Of a DNA stretch of 64,000 bases, positions 25,670 to 38,470 are shown in pieces. The translations under genes and the position numbers were made by a program. Source of the stretch: CAVSRC01 sp963785065 (lineage in GTDB: Bacteria > Pseudomonadota > Alphaproteobacteria > Rhizobiales > Kaistiaceae); NCBI GenBank assembly GCA_963785065.1, contig CAWATX010000001.1:310001-374000 (forward strand), written 5' to 3'. Under the pieces are notes generated by a model, which saw only the letters and a list, made by a program, of their open reading frames with translations, had not been told where the DNA came from and did no database searches. The first letter of the stretch is position 1, and each line of letters begins with the position of its first letter.

Positions 25670-27148
25670 ATGACCAGCCGCATCATCGCCGTCGATCCGT
25701 TCGATTTCGTCATCTTCGGCGGCGCCGGCGACCTCGCCTACCGCAAGCTGCTGCCCGCCCTCTACGCCCGGCACCTCGACGGCCAGATCCCGACGGTGAC
25801 GCGCATCATCGGCGTTTCGCGCCGCCACATGAGCGATGACGACTACCGCAACGCGACGCGCCAGGCGCTCATCGAACACGGGCCCGGCGGCACCAGCGAC
25901 AATTCGGTGCTCGAGACCTTCCTCAACCGGCTGTATTTCGTGCCGGTCGATGCCATGGCCGACGCCGGCTGGGACGACCTTGCTGCCACGCTGAGCGAGG
26001 GCCAGGAGCGCATCCGTGCCTTCTACCTTGCCGTGGCGCCGGAGCTCTTCGGCGTGATCTGCACCAAGATCGGCGACAAGGGCCTGATCACGCCGCGCAC
26101 GCGGGTCATCATCGAGAAGCCGATCGGCCATGACCTACAGTCGGCCTGCGACGTCAACGATCTGGTCGGCCGCGTCTTCAAGGAAAGCCAGATCTACCGC
26201 ATCGACCACTATCTCGGCAAAGAGACGGTGCAGAACCTGATGGCGCTCAGGTTCGGCAATGCGCTGTTCGAGCCCTTGTGGAACTCCGCCCACATCGACC
26301 ATGTGCAGATCACCGCGGCGGAGAGCATCGGCGTCGGCGGGCGCGAGGGCTATTACGATCAGGCCGGGGCGCTGCGCGACATGGTGCAGAACCACATGAT
26401 GCAGCTCCTCACCCTGATGGCGATGGAGCCGCCGACGCGCATGGACGCCGAGGCGGTGCGCGACGAGAAGATCAAAGTCCTCCGCGCGCTGAAGCCGATC
26501 GACGACAGCAACACTGCGCAACTCGTGGTGCGCGGGCAATACCGGTCCGGCGTCGGCGCCGAGGGGCCGATGCCCAGCTACGCCGAGGACATCGACAACC
26601 CGGACAGCACCACCGAGACCTTCGTGGCGCTCAAGGCCGAGATCGAGAACTGGCGCTGGGCGGGCGTGCCATTCTATCTGAGGACCGGCAAGCGGCTGCC
26701 GGTGCGCACCTCGGAGATCGTGCTCACCTTCCGCAACATCCCTCATTCGATCTTCAATTCGTCGGTCGGCGCCATCGAGTGCAACCGACTGGTGCTCCGC
26801 ATCCAGCCCGACGAAGGCGTCAAGCTGTGGCTGATGATCAAGGACCCCGGTCCCGGCGGCATGCGCCTGCGCTACGTGCCGCTCGACATGAGCTTTGCCG
26901 AGGCTTTTGGCGTGCGCAACCCGAACGCCTATGAGCGGCTGATCCTCGACGTCATCCGCGGCAACCAGACGCTGTTCATGCACCGCGACGAGGTCGAGGC
27001 GGCATGGGCGTGGATCGACCCGATCATCGAGGCTTGGTCGTCGACCAGCGAGGGGCCGCGGCCCTATCCCGCCGGCACCTGGGGCCCGACCGCCGCGATC
27101 TCGCTGATCGAGCGCGACGGGCGCACCTGGCACGACGACGAGGCGTGA
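25670..27148 (+). CDS. zwf: glucose-6-phosphate 1-dehydrogenase
   Basis: A 492-residue enzyme that oxidises glucose-6-phosphate to 6-phosphogluconolactone with NADP+. The nucleotide site is FGGAGDLAYRKLLPAL near the N-terminus, and the catalytic/substrate motif is RIDHYLGKETVQNLMALRF. The start ATG follows CTCCGGAGTT; an earlier in-frame ATG would add nine residues with no ribosome site. It opens the Entner-Doudoroff block with edd 280 bp downstream. In many rhizobia zwf-pgl-edd are contiguous; here pgl is absent from the middle. Confidence 0.95.
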   Translation: MTSRIIAVDPFDFVIFGGAGDLAYRKLLPALYARHLDGQIPTVTRIIGVSRRHMSDDDYRNATRQALIEHGPGGTSDNSVLETFLNRLYFVPVDAMADAGWDDLAATLSEGQERIRAFYLAVAPELFGVICTKIGDKGLITPRTRVIIEKPIGHDLQSACDVNDLVGRVFKESQIYRIDHYLGKETVQNLMALRFGNALFEPLWNSAHIDHVQITAAESIGVGGREGYYDQAGALRDMVQNHMMQLLTLMAMEPPTRMDAEAVRDEKIKVLRALKPIDDSNTAQLVVRGQYRSGVGAEGPMPSYAEDIDNPDSTTETFVALKAEIENWRWAGVPFYLRTGKRLPVRTSEIVLTFRNIPHSIFNSSVGAIECNRLVLRIQPDEGVKLWLMIKDPGPGGMRLRYVPLDMSFAEAFGVRNPNAYERLILDVIRGNQTLFMHRDEVEAAWAWIDPIIEAWSSTSEGPRPYPAGTWGPTAAISLIERDGRTWHDDEA

Positions 27149-27160
27149 GGCGGCCGGCCC

Positions 27161-27298
27161 ATGCTGTGGGCGATGTTCGGCACGATGGTGGCGCTCTGGG
27201 CGGTCATCGCCGTCCCGTTCGCCCTCGTCGCCTTGTTGCGTCGCCGCAAGGCCAGGCGCGCCAGAGGTAGCGCTGCGGGCCTTCGCCGCCGGTCGTGA
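27161..27298 (+). CDS. putative 45-residue single-helix membrane protein
   Basis: An ATG 12 bp after the zwf stop opens a 45-codon frame: about 26 hydrophobic residues (MLWAMFGTMVALWAVIAVPF onward) followed by a strongly basic Arg-rich tail (RRRKARRARG). This is the layout of a small inner-membrane protein with a cytoplasmic tail. No family is recognised and the ribosome site is weak, so it could be chance. Confidence 0.4.
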   Translation: MLWAMFGTMVALWAVIAVPFALVALLRRRKARRARGSAAGLRRRS

Positions 27299-27429
27299 GC
27301 CATCGGCCCGCTCCTTGCTAGGCCGATCAAGGCGGCCGGCGCAGCGCCATCGAATTTTCATGCCGGGCCGCTAGTTGAGTCTTGAACCCCAGAAGCATGG
27401 CCGGCCGCGGCCAATTCAGGAGTCCGCCC

Positions 27430-29244
<1,815 letters not shown>

Positions 29245-29289
29245 GACGAGTCCACATTCAGGCGTTGCTCGGCATCTGAGGAATCGCCG

Positions 29290-29369
29290 CCTCCCCCCTT
29301 GTGGGGGGAGGTTCTAGGCTCGCTTGACGCTCGCAAAGAAGAACAGCCCTCTCCCACAAGGCGAGAGGG
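29290..29369. repeat. intergenic palindromic repeat pair between edd and the DUF4386 gene
   Basis: Two hairpins lie in the 164-bp space between converging genes. The first is CCTCCCCCC-TTGT-GGGGGGAGG (29290-29311, perfect 9-bp stem). The second is CCCTCTC / GAGAGGG around nine bases (29347-29369). They resemble the short C/G-rich palindromes scattered through rhizobial genomes and may also end transcription from both sides. A related hairpin is inside the pbpC reading frame near 59044. Confidence 0.6.
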
Positions 29370-29408
29370 GGAGTTCGGGGTTCGCACTACCGATCCCCAA
29401 TTGGTGCC

Positions 29409-30149
29409 TCAAGCAACTGCGGTCACCGCGCCCATCCGCGCCCGCCACGCCTCGACATTGACCCCGCGGACGAGCAGCCACAGGCAGAGCGCGACCTCGG
29501 AGACCATGGGCACAACGTAGAGCGGCGCCACCGTCGCCGTGTGGTCGGGGAAGAGGAAGAGCGTATAGCTGCCAATGAGATAGACCACGCCGGCGGCCAT
29601 CACCAGCCAGCCCAGTGCCTTCGGCAGATAGGTCGAGCGGGCCACCAGAGCCCCGAGAACGAGGCAGCTCGCGCCAAAGAAGATGAGGCCGAGATCGTAG
29701 CCGTGGCCGTGCATGTCGAGCGCCAGCGCCACCAGTGCATAGAGCTGGGTTGGCTCGAAGGCCGCCGCATGGCCGGCACCATTGAGGAGCAGCAGCGCGG
29801 CATATTGGTGCAGCAGGCTCACCGCGATCACCGCCGTCTGGATGAGGCGGAGCGCGGCGGCGGTGAGCGCCAGCGTCGCGTTCACCGGCTTCAGCAGGCG
29901 ATAGAGCAGGATGGCGAGCGCGACGTCAGCGAGCGCCATCACCGAATCGGCGGCAAAGCTCGCACGGAACAGACCCTCGGAGGCGAGGATGTTGGTCGCC
30001 GTCGCCTCGGCGTCACCGGCAACGATCAGGCTGCCGCGGACATAGAGCTCGCTCCACAGGCCGAAGACGATGATGACCAGATAGAGCGCACCGGCGGCGC
30101 GGGCATAGGGCTGCGGCGATGTCGTGATGGCAGGCGCAGGGGTCTGCAT
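29409..30149 (-). CDS. DUF4386 integral membrane protein
   Basis: A 246-residue protein with seven or so hydrophobic segments. The opening ARAAGALYLVIIVFGLWSELYVRGSLIV, the middle LFRASFAADSVMALADVALAILLYRLLKPVN and the GYDLGLIFFGASCLVLGALVARSTYLPK stretch are typical of DUF4386 proteins. Their function is unknown; some sit in sporulation or stress loci. GGAGAG precedes the ATG. It may be co-transcribed with the sulfur genes upstream (68 bp after the TauE-like gene), but nothing ties it to sulfur metabolism. Confidence 0.8.
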   Translation of the reverse strand: MQTPAPAITTSPQPYARAAGALYLVIIVFGLWSELYVRGSLIVAGDAEATATNILASEGLFRASFAADSVMALADVALAILLYRLLKPVNATLALTAAALRLIQTAVIAVSLLHQYAALLLLNGAGHAAAFEPTQLYALVALALDMHGHGYDLGLIFFGASCLVLGALVARSTYLPKALGWLVMAAGVVYLIGSYTLFLFPDHTATVAPLYVVPMVSEVALCLWLLVRGVNVEAWRARMGAVTAVA

Positions 30150-30216
30150 GTCGCTCTCCGAGGTCGCTGGGCTCGGGCCCCACTATACGGGGCAGACCGG
30201 CCGAGCCAAGCCGCGG

Positions 30217-30954
30217 CTAGCGCGCCAGGAAAATCGAGGCGACGACCAGCAGGCCGGCGGTGAACAGGATGGCCAGCACCACGCGGTCGAAATGGTGGTC
30301 GCCAAGGCGGCGATAGAGGCCCTTTCCGCCATAGGCGCCGATCAATGTCGCCGGCACGGCGAAGGCGAGAGCGCGGAAGAGGTCGACGGTGAACAGCCCG
30401 GCTACGGCATGGGCGATGATGGCGACCGCGAGGATCGCCATGTTGAAGGGCTGCAGCACGGCGCGGCGCGCATCCTTGCCCCAGTCGCGCAGCCCGCTCC
30501 AGATCGCCGGCAGCGCACCGGAGAGGCCGGCGAGCGCGCCGAGGACGCCGCCGATAAAGCCGACGATGCCGTCTGCGGTCGTGCTCTCGGGAACCTTCAG
30601 CTTCACGCGCCCCGACAGCATGACCACGCTGTAGGCGACGATGAGCGTGCCGATCCACAAGCGGAACGAGGCCGCGTCGATGCCGGTGAGCAGCCAGGTG
30701 CCGACCGGTATGCCGATCAGCCCGCCGACGATGAACGGCGCCAGCCGCCGCGTGTCGATGGCATGGACGATCAGCGACACCGACTGGAGGTGGGCGACGA
30801 CCGCGCAGATCGCGGCAAGAGAGGCGGTGTTGGCCGGCGAGAGCGCCAGCAGCCACAGCGGAATGGCCGCCATCGCCAGGCCGAAGCCACTGAGGCCATT
30901 GACGAATCCGCCGGCGAGCCCGCCCGCGACGATCCACAGGATGTCTTTTGTCAT
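30217..30954 (-). CDS. TauE/SafE-family sulfite/anion exporter
   Basis: A 245-residue membrane protein with about seven to eight helices. GGLAGGFVNGLSGFGLAM near the N-terminus is the first family repeat, and GFIGGVLGALAGLSGALPAIW opens the second half. TauE/SafE proteins export sulfite, sulfoacetate or similar anions. It follows the DUF934 gene by 48 bp on the same strand at the end of the cysG-cysI-cysH-DUF934 run, so relief of sulfite excess is a reasonable inferred role. Confidence 0.85.
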   Translation of the reverse strand: MTKDILWIVAGGLAGGFVNGLSGFGLAMAAIPLWLLALSPANTASLAAICAVVAHLQSVSLIVHAIDTRRLAPFIVGGLIGIPVGTWLLTGIDAASFRLWIGTLIVAYSVVMLSGRVKLKVPESTTADGIVGFIGGVLGALAGLSGALPAIWSGLRDWGKDARRAVLQPFNMAILAVAIIAHAVAGLFTVDLFRALAFAVPATLIGAYGGKGLYRRLGDHHFDRVVLAILFTAGLLVVASIFLAR

Positions 30955-31002
30955 TGCCCCCGCGACCTTGCCGCGACACGCGGCATGCAGGCTTCTTAAG
31001 AG

Positions 31003-31530
31003 CTAGGGCTGCTCCTGGCCAGCCGCCCGCCGGCGTGCCCAGGGACGCGTGCCCGCGGGCACCTCGCCGCCGCGGTCGAGCGCCGGCTGGAGATAATGCG
31101 GCACCTCCGGCCACTCGCCCTTCGTGAACGCGCCGATGAGGACGGGATCGTCGGTGAGGAAGGCATCGATGCCGACACGCGCCATCAGCGGCACCTGGTC
31201 GATGATGTAGGTGCCGAGCGCGCGGATTTCGCCGTCATAACCGTCGCGCTCGCGCAACAGCCGGGCGATCGAGAAGGCGCGCCCGTCGGCATATTTGGGG
31301 ATGGCAACGGCGATGACGGGAAAGCGCACGAGATCGGCGGCGATGTCCGCCCAGTCGTTGCCCGGCTCGATGAGAAGCCCCAGCGGCGCGGCGCGTGCGG
31401 CCAGCACGGCGCGCTCGCTGCGCCAGCGCTTGAGGCTGACGATCGCCTTGCCGTCGGCGGGCAGCGGCTCGGCGTCCTCAACGATCGTCCAGTCGTCGTC
31501 GATAAAGCGTCCGTTCTTCCAAAGGGGCAT
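31003..31530 (-). CDS. DUF934 protein of the sulfite-reductase operon
   Basis: A 175-residue soluble protein. VSLKRWRSER near residue 31 and a PKYADGRAFSIARLLRERDGYDGEIRALG block are the DUF934 signature. Genes of this family nearly always follow cysI/cysH in alpha- and betaproteobacteria and are thought to help sulfite reduction, but the biochemical role is unknown. It starts 3 bp after cysH. The C-terminal 30 residues are Arg/Gly/Pro-rich and probably disordered. Confidence 0.85.
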   Translation of the reverse strand: MPLWKNGRFIDDDWTIVEDAEPLPADGKAIVSLKRWRSERAVLAARAAPLGLLIEPGNDWADIAADLVRFPVIAVAIPKYADGRAFSIARLLRERDGYDGEIRALGTYIIDQVPLMARVGIDAFLTDDPVLIGAFTKGEWPEVPHYLQPALDRGGEVPAGTRPWARRRAAGQEQP

Positions 31531-31533
31531 GAG

Positions 31534-32272
31534 TTAGATTCCGCTGCCGTCGGCTTCGAGGCCGGTGTGGATGCCGCACTCGGTCTTGTCGACGCCGCGC
31601 CAGCGGCCGGCGCGGGCGTCCTCGCCCGGCGCGACGCGGCTGGTGCAGGGCTCGCAGCCGATGGAGGGATAGCCGCGCGCGACCAGCGGATGGGCCGGCA
31701 GGTCGTGCTGCTCCATGTAGGCGCGAAGCGCGTCGGCGCCCCAGTTCGCCAGCGGGTTGATCTTGATCCGCTCGCCCTCCGTCTCGAACAACCGCAGGCC
31801 GGCGCGTTGCGCATTCTGGAAGCGCTTGCGCCCGGTGAACCAGGCATCGAAGCCATTGAGCGCGCGGGCCAGCGGCTCGGCCTTGCGGATGCGGCAGCAG
31901 AGATCGGGATCGGTCATCCACAGAGCGCGGTGCGGGTCCTTGGCCAGCACCCGCTCCGGATCGGGCGTCACGCTGCGCACGTCGGTGAGCCTCAGTCGGG
32001 CGACCAGCCGGCTGCGATATTCCAGTGTCTCGGCGAAGAGCCGGCCGGTGTCGAGGAAGATCACCGGCACGCCGCGATCCACCTCGGACAACAGATGCAG
32101 GAGCACCGCCGACTCGGCACCGAAGCTCGACACGCAGGCGATGCGGCCGCAATAGAGCTCGTTCACGGCAACGGCGATGGCCTCGCGCGCATCGAGCCCG
32201 TCATACCGGGCATTGAGCGCGATGGCCTCGGCCCGCACGCCATCCTCCGGGTCGACGGCAAGGGCCATCAGG

Positions 32273-32286
<14 letters not shown>
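31534..32286 (-). CDS. cysH: assimilatory adenylyl-sulfate (APS) reductase, CysH
   Basis: A 250-residue enzyme that reduces activated sulfate to sulfite with thioredoxin or glutathione. The substrate loop is SSFGAESAVLLHL. A CC pair (DLCCRIRK) and a CxxC pair (GCEPCTSR) are both present; together they bind a [4Fe-4S] cluster, which marks the APS-using type rather than the cluster-free PAPS type. The catalytic Cys is in TECGIH near the C-terminus. Its ATG lies inside the end of cysI (14-bp overlap). Confidence 0.92.
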
Positions 32287-33931
<1,645 letters not shown>

Positions 33932-33944
33932 TATTGGCTTCTCT

Positions 33945-34014
33945 GTCGCGCCTGCGGCGCTCCACGCCTCTTGTTTCAGTTCCCGGTCGCGCCTGCGGCG
34001 CTCCACGCCTCTTG
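33945..34014. repeat. two tandem 29-bp palindromic repeats between cysI and the DUF2849 gene
   Basis: Copies at 33945-33973 and 33986-34014 are identical (gtcgcgcctgcggcgctcca then cgcctcttg) and start 41 bp apart. The core GGCGCCTGC... folds as GCGCC-TGC-GGCGC. Read on the minus strand both encode QEAWSAAGAT in the frames of adjacent genes. The second copy forms the C-terminal codons of the DUF2849 gene; the first is in the space before cysI. Confidence 0.85.
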
Positions 34015-34335
34015 TTGAAGTTTCGTTCGTTCGGTGTCGCCATAAACGACCGTCGGGCCGCGCTCGGCGCGGATGCGCTCGCGCAGGCGTACCGGCACCG
34101 GTATGCCGTCGGTCACCACCACGTCGATCGGATAGGCTTCGAGCACGACCTGTGCTTCGGTCGCGGCCTTGGCGCAGGCGACGGCGCCCGCCAGGTCGTC
34201 GCCGTCCTCGACCACGCGCGCTTCCGCGATGTCGACCGTCCAGCCGCCGTCGCCATCGAGGAAGACGACGAGGCCGCTCCTCAGATCGTTGGCGGTGATG
34301 ACCTTGGCCGGACCTTCCTTGGCTGCCTTGAACAT
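33976..34335 (-). CDS. DUF2849 protein of the sulfite-reductase operon
   Basis: A 119-residue protein with KVITANDLRSGLVVFLDGDGGW at the start and a middle AYPIDVVVTDGIPVPVRLRERIRAERGPTVVYG, typical of DUF2849. This family is found almost only between cysG and cysI in alphaproteobacteria and is inferred to aid sulfite reduction; its biochemistry is unknown. The natural protein probably ends near TERTK; the last 14 residues (QQEAWSAAGATGN) come from a 29-bp repeat copy, so the C-terminus appears to be extended by the element. Confidence 0.85.
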   Translation of the reverse strand: MFKAAKEGPAKVITANDLRSGLVVFLDGDGGWTVDIAEARVVEDGDDLAGAVACAKAATEAQVVLEAYPIDVVVTDGIPVPVRLRERIRAERGPTVVYGDTERTKLQQEAWSAAGATGN

Positions 34336-34349
34336 TTTCTACGATCCCC

Positions 34350-34459
34350 GTCGCGCCTACAGCGCTCCTCGCCTCTTGCTTGCTTTCCCGGTCGCGGCTG
34401 CGGCGCTCCTCGCCTCTTGTCTTCTTCCCGGTCGCGGCTTCGCCGCTCCTCGCCTCTTG
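34350..34459. repeat. three tandem 29-bp palindromic repeats between cysG and the DUF2849 gene
   Basis: Copies at 34350-34378, 34391-34419 and 34431-34459 start 41 and 40 bp apart and fill most of the 130-bp gap between cysG and the DUF2849 gene. Their consensus is gtcgcg-sct-nc-ngcgctcctcgcctcttg; arm changes are partly compensatory (GCGGCTGCGGCGC, GCGGCTTCGCCGC). The 10-12 nt between copies is also similar (cttt/cttc-cccg). They are too close together for CRISPR. Confidence 0.85.
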
Positions 34460-34465
34460 CTTGGG

Positions 34466-35923
34466 CTACGCCGCGCGTTCGGTGAGCGCCGCGGGCGCGC
34501 CGGCGATGGCACCGGCGGCGACCACGTCGCCGACGATAATGAGCACCGGTCCGCTGATCTCCGGCTGCGCGGCGAGCGCCGCCAGCTGGTCGAGGCGGCC
34601 GGCAAAGGCGCGCCGGTCGGCACGCGAGGCGTTCTCGATCACCGCCACCGGCGTGGTGGCGTTCAAGCCTGCAGCGATCAGCTGTGCGGCGACCTTGGCC
34701 GCGACCGTCCGGCCCATATAGACCGCAACAGTCGCGCCGCGGAGCGCCAGGTCCGCCCAATCGGGAAGCGTCTCGCCGTCGGCCGTGTGGCCGGTGGCGA
34801 AGACGAGCGAAGAGGAGCCCCTTATTGTCCCGGTCGCGCCTCCGGCGCTCCTCGCCTCTTGGTCGCGCAGCGTCAGCGGAATTTCCGCTTCCGCCGCCGC
34901 GGCAAAGGCCGCGGTAATGCCGGGAACGATGTCGAAGGAAATGCCGGCGGCCCTGAGTGCCGCGATCTCCTCGCCGGCGCGGCCGAAGATCAGCGGGTCA
35001 CCCGACTTCAGGCGTACCACGCGGTGGCCGGCAAGCGCCTCGTTGACGAGGAGCCGGTTGATCTCGCCCTGGCTGACCGAATGCGCGCCCTTGGCCTTGC
35101 CGACGGAGACGCGACGGGCATCGCGACGGCCCTGCGCCACGATCGTCTCGGGCACCAGCCGGTCATAGACGATGACGTCGGCCTCCTGCAGGGCGCGCTG
35201 GGCGCGCAGCGTCAACAGGTCCTCTGCTCCCGGCCCGGCGCCGACCAGTGACACGTGGCCGGAGCGTATGGGGTCGATCTCGAGCGCGCGCAGCGCCGCA
35301 TCCTCGGCCTCGCGCGTGCGGCCGGCATAAACCTTGCCCGCGACCGGGCCGGAGAAGAGCCAGGCCCAGTAGCGCCGACGGTCGGAGAACGCGGTGAGCG
35401 TCGCGCCGACGCGCCCGCGCAGCCGCTCGGCCAGCGCCGCGAGGTCGCCCAGTGCCGGCGCCAGCATCGTCTCGATGCGGGCGCGTACCTGGCGGGTGAG
35501 CACCGGCGCAACCCCCTCGCTGCCGATGGCGATCGCCAGCGGCGCCCGGTTGACCAGCGCCGGCGTGTAGAAGTCACAGAGTTCGGGACGGTCGACGCAG
35601 TTGACCGGCACGCCGGCCGCGTGGGCCAGCGCCACGATCTCGCGGTCGTGCTCCTCCGAACCGGTGGCGGCGAAGACCAGCGCCGCACCGGCGAGATCGG
35701 CAAGGGCGGGCCCGGTGCCGCGCCAGTCGCCATGGGCGGCGATCAGGTCGGCGCCGGTGCTCTGGTCGAGCGCGGCGGCGAAGACGACGATCTCGGCGCG
35801 GGTCTCGGACACGAGGCGGATCTTGGCGGCGGCCTCCGGACCGCCACCGACGATGACGACACGGCGCCCGGCGACCTTGTGAAAGGCCGGGAAAACGCCG
35901 AGCTTGCGGGCGGCTTCGGACAT
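34466..35923 (-). CDS. cysG: sirohaem synthase CysG (fused dehydrogenase/ferrochelatase and uroporphyrinogen-III methyltransferase)
   Basis: A 485-residue bifunctional enzyme making the sirohaem of sulfite reductase. The N-terminal half (1-205) has the NAD site VVIVGGGPEAAAKIRL; the C-terminal half is the methyltransferase with HVSLVGAGPGAEDLLTLRA, the VYDRLVPE region and VVRLKSGDPLIFGRAGEE. The start MSEAARKLGVFPAFHKVAGR is the family N-terminus. It carries about 16 extra residues around 355-370 (QEARSAGGATGTIRGS) from an in-frame 29-bp repeat between PLTLRD and SSLVFATGH. The 271 bp upstream (35924-36194) hold no gene and should contain the operon promoter. Confidence 0.92.
   Translation of the reverse strand: MSEAARKLGVFPAFHKVAGRRVVIVGGGPEAAAKIRLVSETRAEIVVFAAALDQSTGADLIAAHGDWRGTGPALADLAGAALVFAATGSEEHDREIVALAHAAGVPVNCVDRPELCDFYTPALVNRAPLAIAIGSEGVAPVLTRQVRARIETMLAPALGDLAALAERLRGRVGATLTAFSDRRRYWAWLFSGPVAGKVYAGRTREAEDAALRALEIDPIRSGHVSLVGAGPGAEDLLTLRAQRALQEADVIVYDRLVPETIVAQGRRDARRVSVGKAKGAHSVSQGEINRLLVNEALAGHRVVRLKSGDPLIFGRAGEEIAALRAAGISFDIVPGITAAFAAAAEAEIPLTLRDQEARSAGGATGTIRGSSSLVFATGHTADGETLPDWADLALRGATVAVYMGRTVAAKVAAQLIAAGLNATTPVAVIENASRADRRAFAGRLDQLAALAAQPEISGPVLIIVGDVVAAGAIAGAPAALTERAA
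34833..34861. repeat. 29-bp palindromic repeat copy inside cysG
   Basis: gtcgcgcctccggcgctcct then cgcctcttg matches the five copies in the neighbouring gaps. On the minus strand it reads as codons 355-364 of cysG (QEARSAGGAT) without breaking the frame. It lies between two conserved methyltransferase segments, probably in a surface loop. Confidence 0.85.
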
Positions 35924-36194
35924 CGCGCTGACCTCCAGGTGGTGCCGCCCCTTGATGCCTGACGGGCACGAGCGGACGGTCGCGCGAAACTTAAGGAGGC
36001 GCTCGCCCGCCAGCGACGACGCCGGTTCCAATCTCAGCAGGGGGTGGGGAAAATGTTTCCGGTCCGACCGCGGGCGGCGCAAGAAAGCGGCGAAACAGCC
36101 GGCAGACCAGGTTCCCCGGACGCGCTCAGGCGTGTGACCGGTGCCGCTTGAGAAAGCGGTTCAGCGTTGCACGACGCCACTTCGCCGCGGCGGA

Positions 36195-37289
<1,095 letters not shown>

Positions 37290-37317
37290 CCTAGTGCTTC
37301 CCTTTCCCGTCCATCGC

Positions 37318-38469
37318 CTACCCGCCCTTCACCGAGCCGGCCAGCAGGCCGCGCACCAGATAGCGTTGCAGCGAGAAGAACACTAACAGCGGAACCATGA
37401 TCGACACGAAGGCGGACGTGGTCAGAATCTCCCAGTCGCCGCCGCGCGAACCGAGCAGCGCCCGCAGACGCCCGGTCAGCACCATCTGATTGTCCTGCTG
37501 GCCCAGGAACACGATCGCCACCAGCAAGTCGTTCCACACCCACAGGAACTGGAAAATGGCGAAGGAGGCGAGCGCCGGAATCGACAGCGGCAAGACGATG
37601 CGCACGAAGATCTCGAAATCGGTGGCGCCGTCGACGCGCGCCGATTCCATGATCTCGTTGGGCAGGCCGGCTATGTAGTTGCGCAACAGATAGATGGCCA
37701 GCGGCAGGCCGAAGCCGGTATGCGCCAGCCATATGCCGAGATAGGTCTTGGCCGGCACGCCGAACACATGGCCCACCTCGTTATAGAATCTGAGCAGCGG
37801 GATCAGCGACATCTGCAGCGGCACCACCAGCAACCCGACGACGATGGAGAGCAGCAGCGCCCGGCCGGGGAACCGCATCCAGGAGAGTGCGAAGGCCGCG
37901 TAAGCCGCAATCAGGATCGGGATGATCGTCGAGGGAATGGTGACCGTCAGCGAGTTGATGAACGACTGGCCGAGCCCCGCGGCGGTCAGCACGGTCTTGT
38001 AGTTGGCGAGCGTGAAGGTCGGCGGTTTCAGGGCCGTATAGTAAAGCCTGCGGCCGGCATCAGCCGGGAAGGGCGTATCCGAGGCCATCTCGTAGCTGCC
38101 ATCTTTGTTGATGGTCAGCGTGCCGCCGTCCGGCAACGGCGCCGTCTCGCCCGCCTTGAATTCCTCCGGCTTCACGATCCTGGTGCCGAAGGCGGTCACG
38201 CTGCCAGGGCTGCCAGCGAGCACATTGCCCTTGATTACGTATTTGCCGTTCTCCTGAACCTGGGTCGAGGGATCGGCAGATTGCGTGATGAAGTTCTGCT
38301 GACTGGTCGTCAGTGCCGTCCACCAGCCCGAGACGGCGATCGCATCCTTGTTGCGGAACGAGGTCACCAGGATGCCGATGGTCGGGAGGGTCCAGAGGAC
38401 AACGATCAGGACGACCGAGGCATGAACGAGATACTTGCCCCACTTCCCTTTGCGGCGACGTACGGCCAT
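37318..38469 (-). CDS. aglG: sugar ABC transporter permease, AglG-like
   Basis: A 383-residue CUT1 inner-membrane permease. The first helix (about 16-36) is followed by an unusually long periplasmic stretch (about 37-150; GKYVIKGNVLAGSPGSVTAF, DGGTLTINKDGSYEMASDTP), then five helices with the EAA loop MESARVDGATDFEIFVRIVLPL. The long first periplasmic loop is characteristic of AglG as against UgpE/MalG. It pairs with AglF, whose stop is 1 bp upstream of this start. Confidence 0.9.
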   Translation of the reverse strand: MAVRRRKGKWGKYLVHASVVLIVVLWTLPTIGILVTSFRNKDAIAVSGWWTALTTSQQNFITQSADPSTQVQENGKYVIKGNVLAGSPGSVTAFGTRIVKPEEFKAGETAPLPDGGTLTINKDGSYEMASDTPFPADAGRRLYYTALKPPTFTLANYKTVLTAAGLGQSFINSLTVTIPSTIIPILIAAYAAFALSWMRFPGRALLLSIVVGLLVVPLQMSLIPLLRFYNEVGHVFGVPAKTYLGIWLAHTGFGLPLAIYLLRNYIAGLPNEIMESARVDGATDFEIFVRIVLPLSIPALASFAIFQFLWVWNDLLVAIVFLGQQDNQMVLTGRLRALLGSRGGDWEILTTSAFVSIMVPLLVFFSLQRYLVRGLLAGSVKGG

Positions 38470-38470
38470 G

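Noticed and set aside
29290..29311. Intrinsic terminator of edd
   Set aside because: The stem is strong but has no following T-run, and the wording matches a repeat family, so it is listed as a repeat with only a possible terminator role.
33932..34006. N-terminal extension of cysI containing EAWSAAGATE
   Set aside because: The extra 25 residues are repeat-derived and charged; the family N-terminus is MYRYDEFDRDF at 33931.
33945..34459. Regular 29-bp repeats suggesting a CRISPR array
   Set aside because: Spacing between copies is only 10-12 bp, the spacers resemble each other, copies vary, and no cas genes are present; they are extragenic palindromes.
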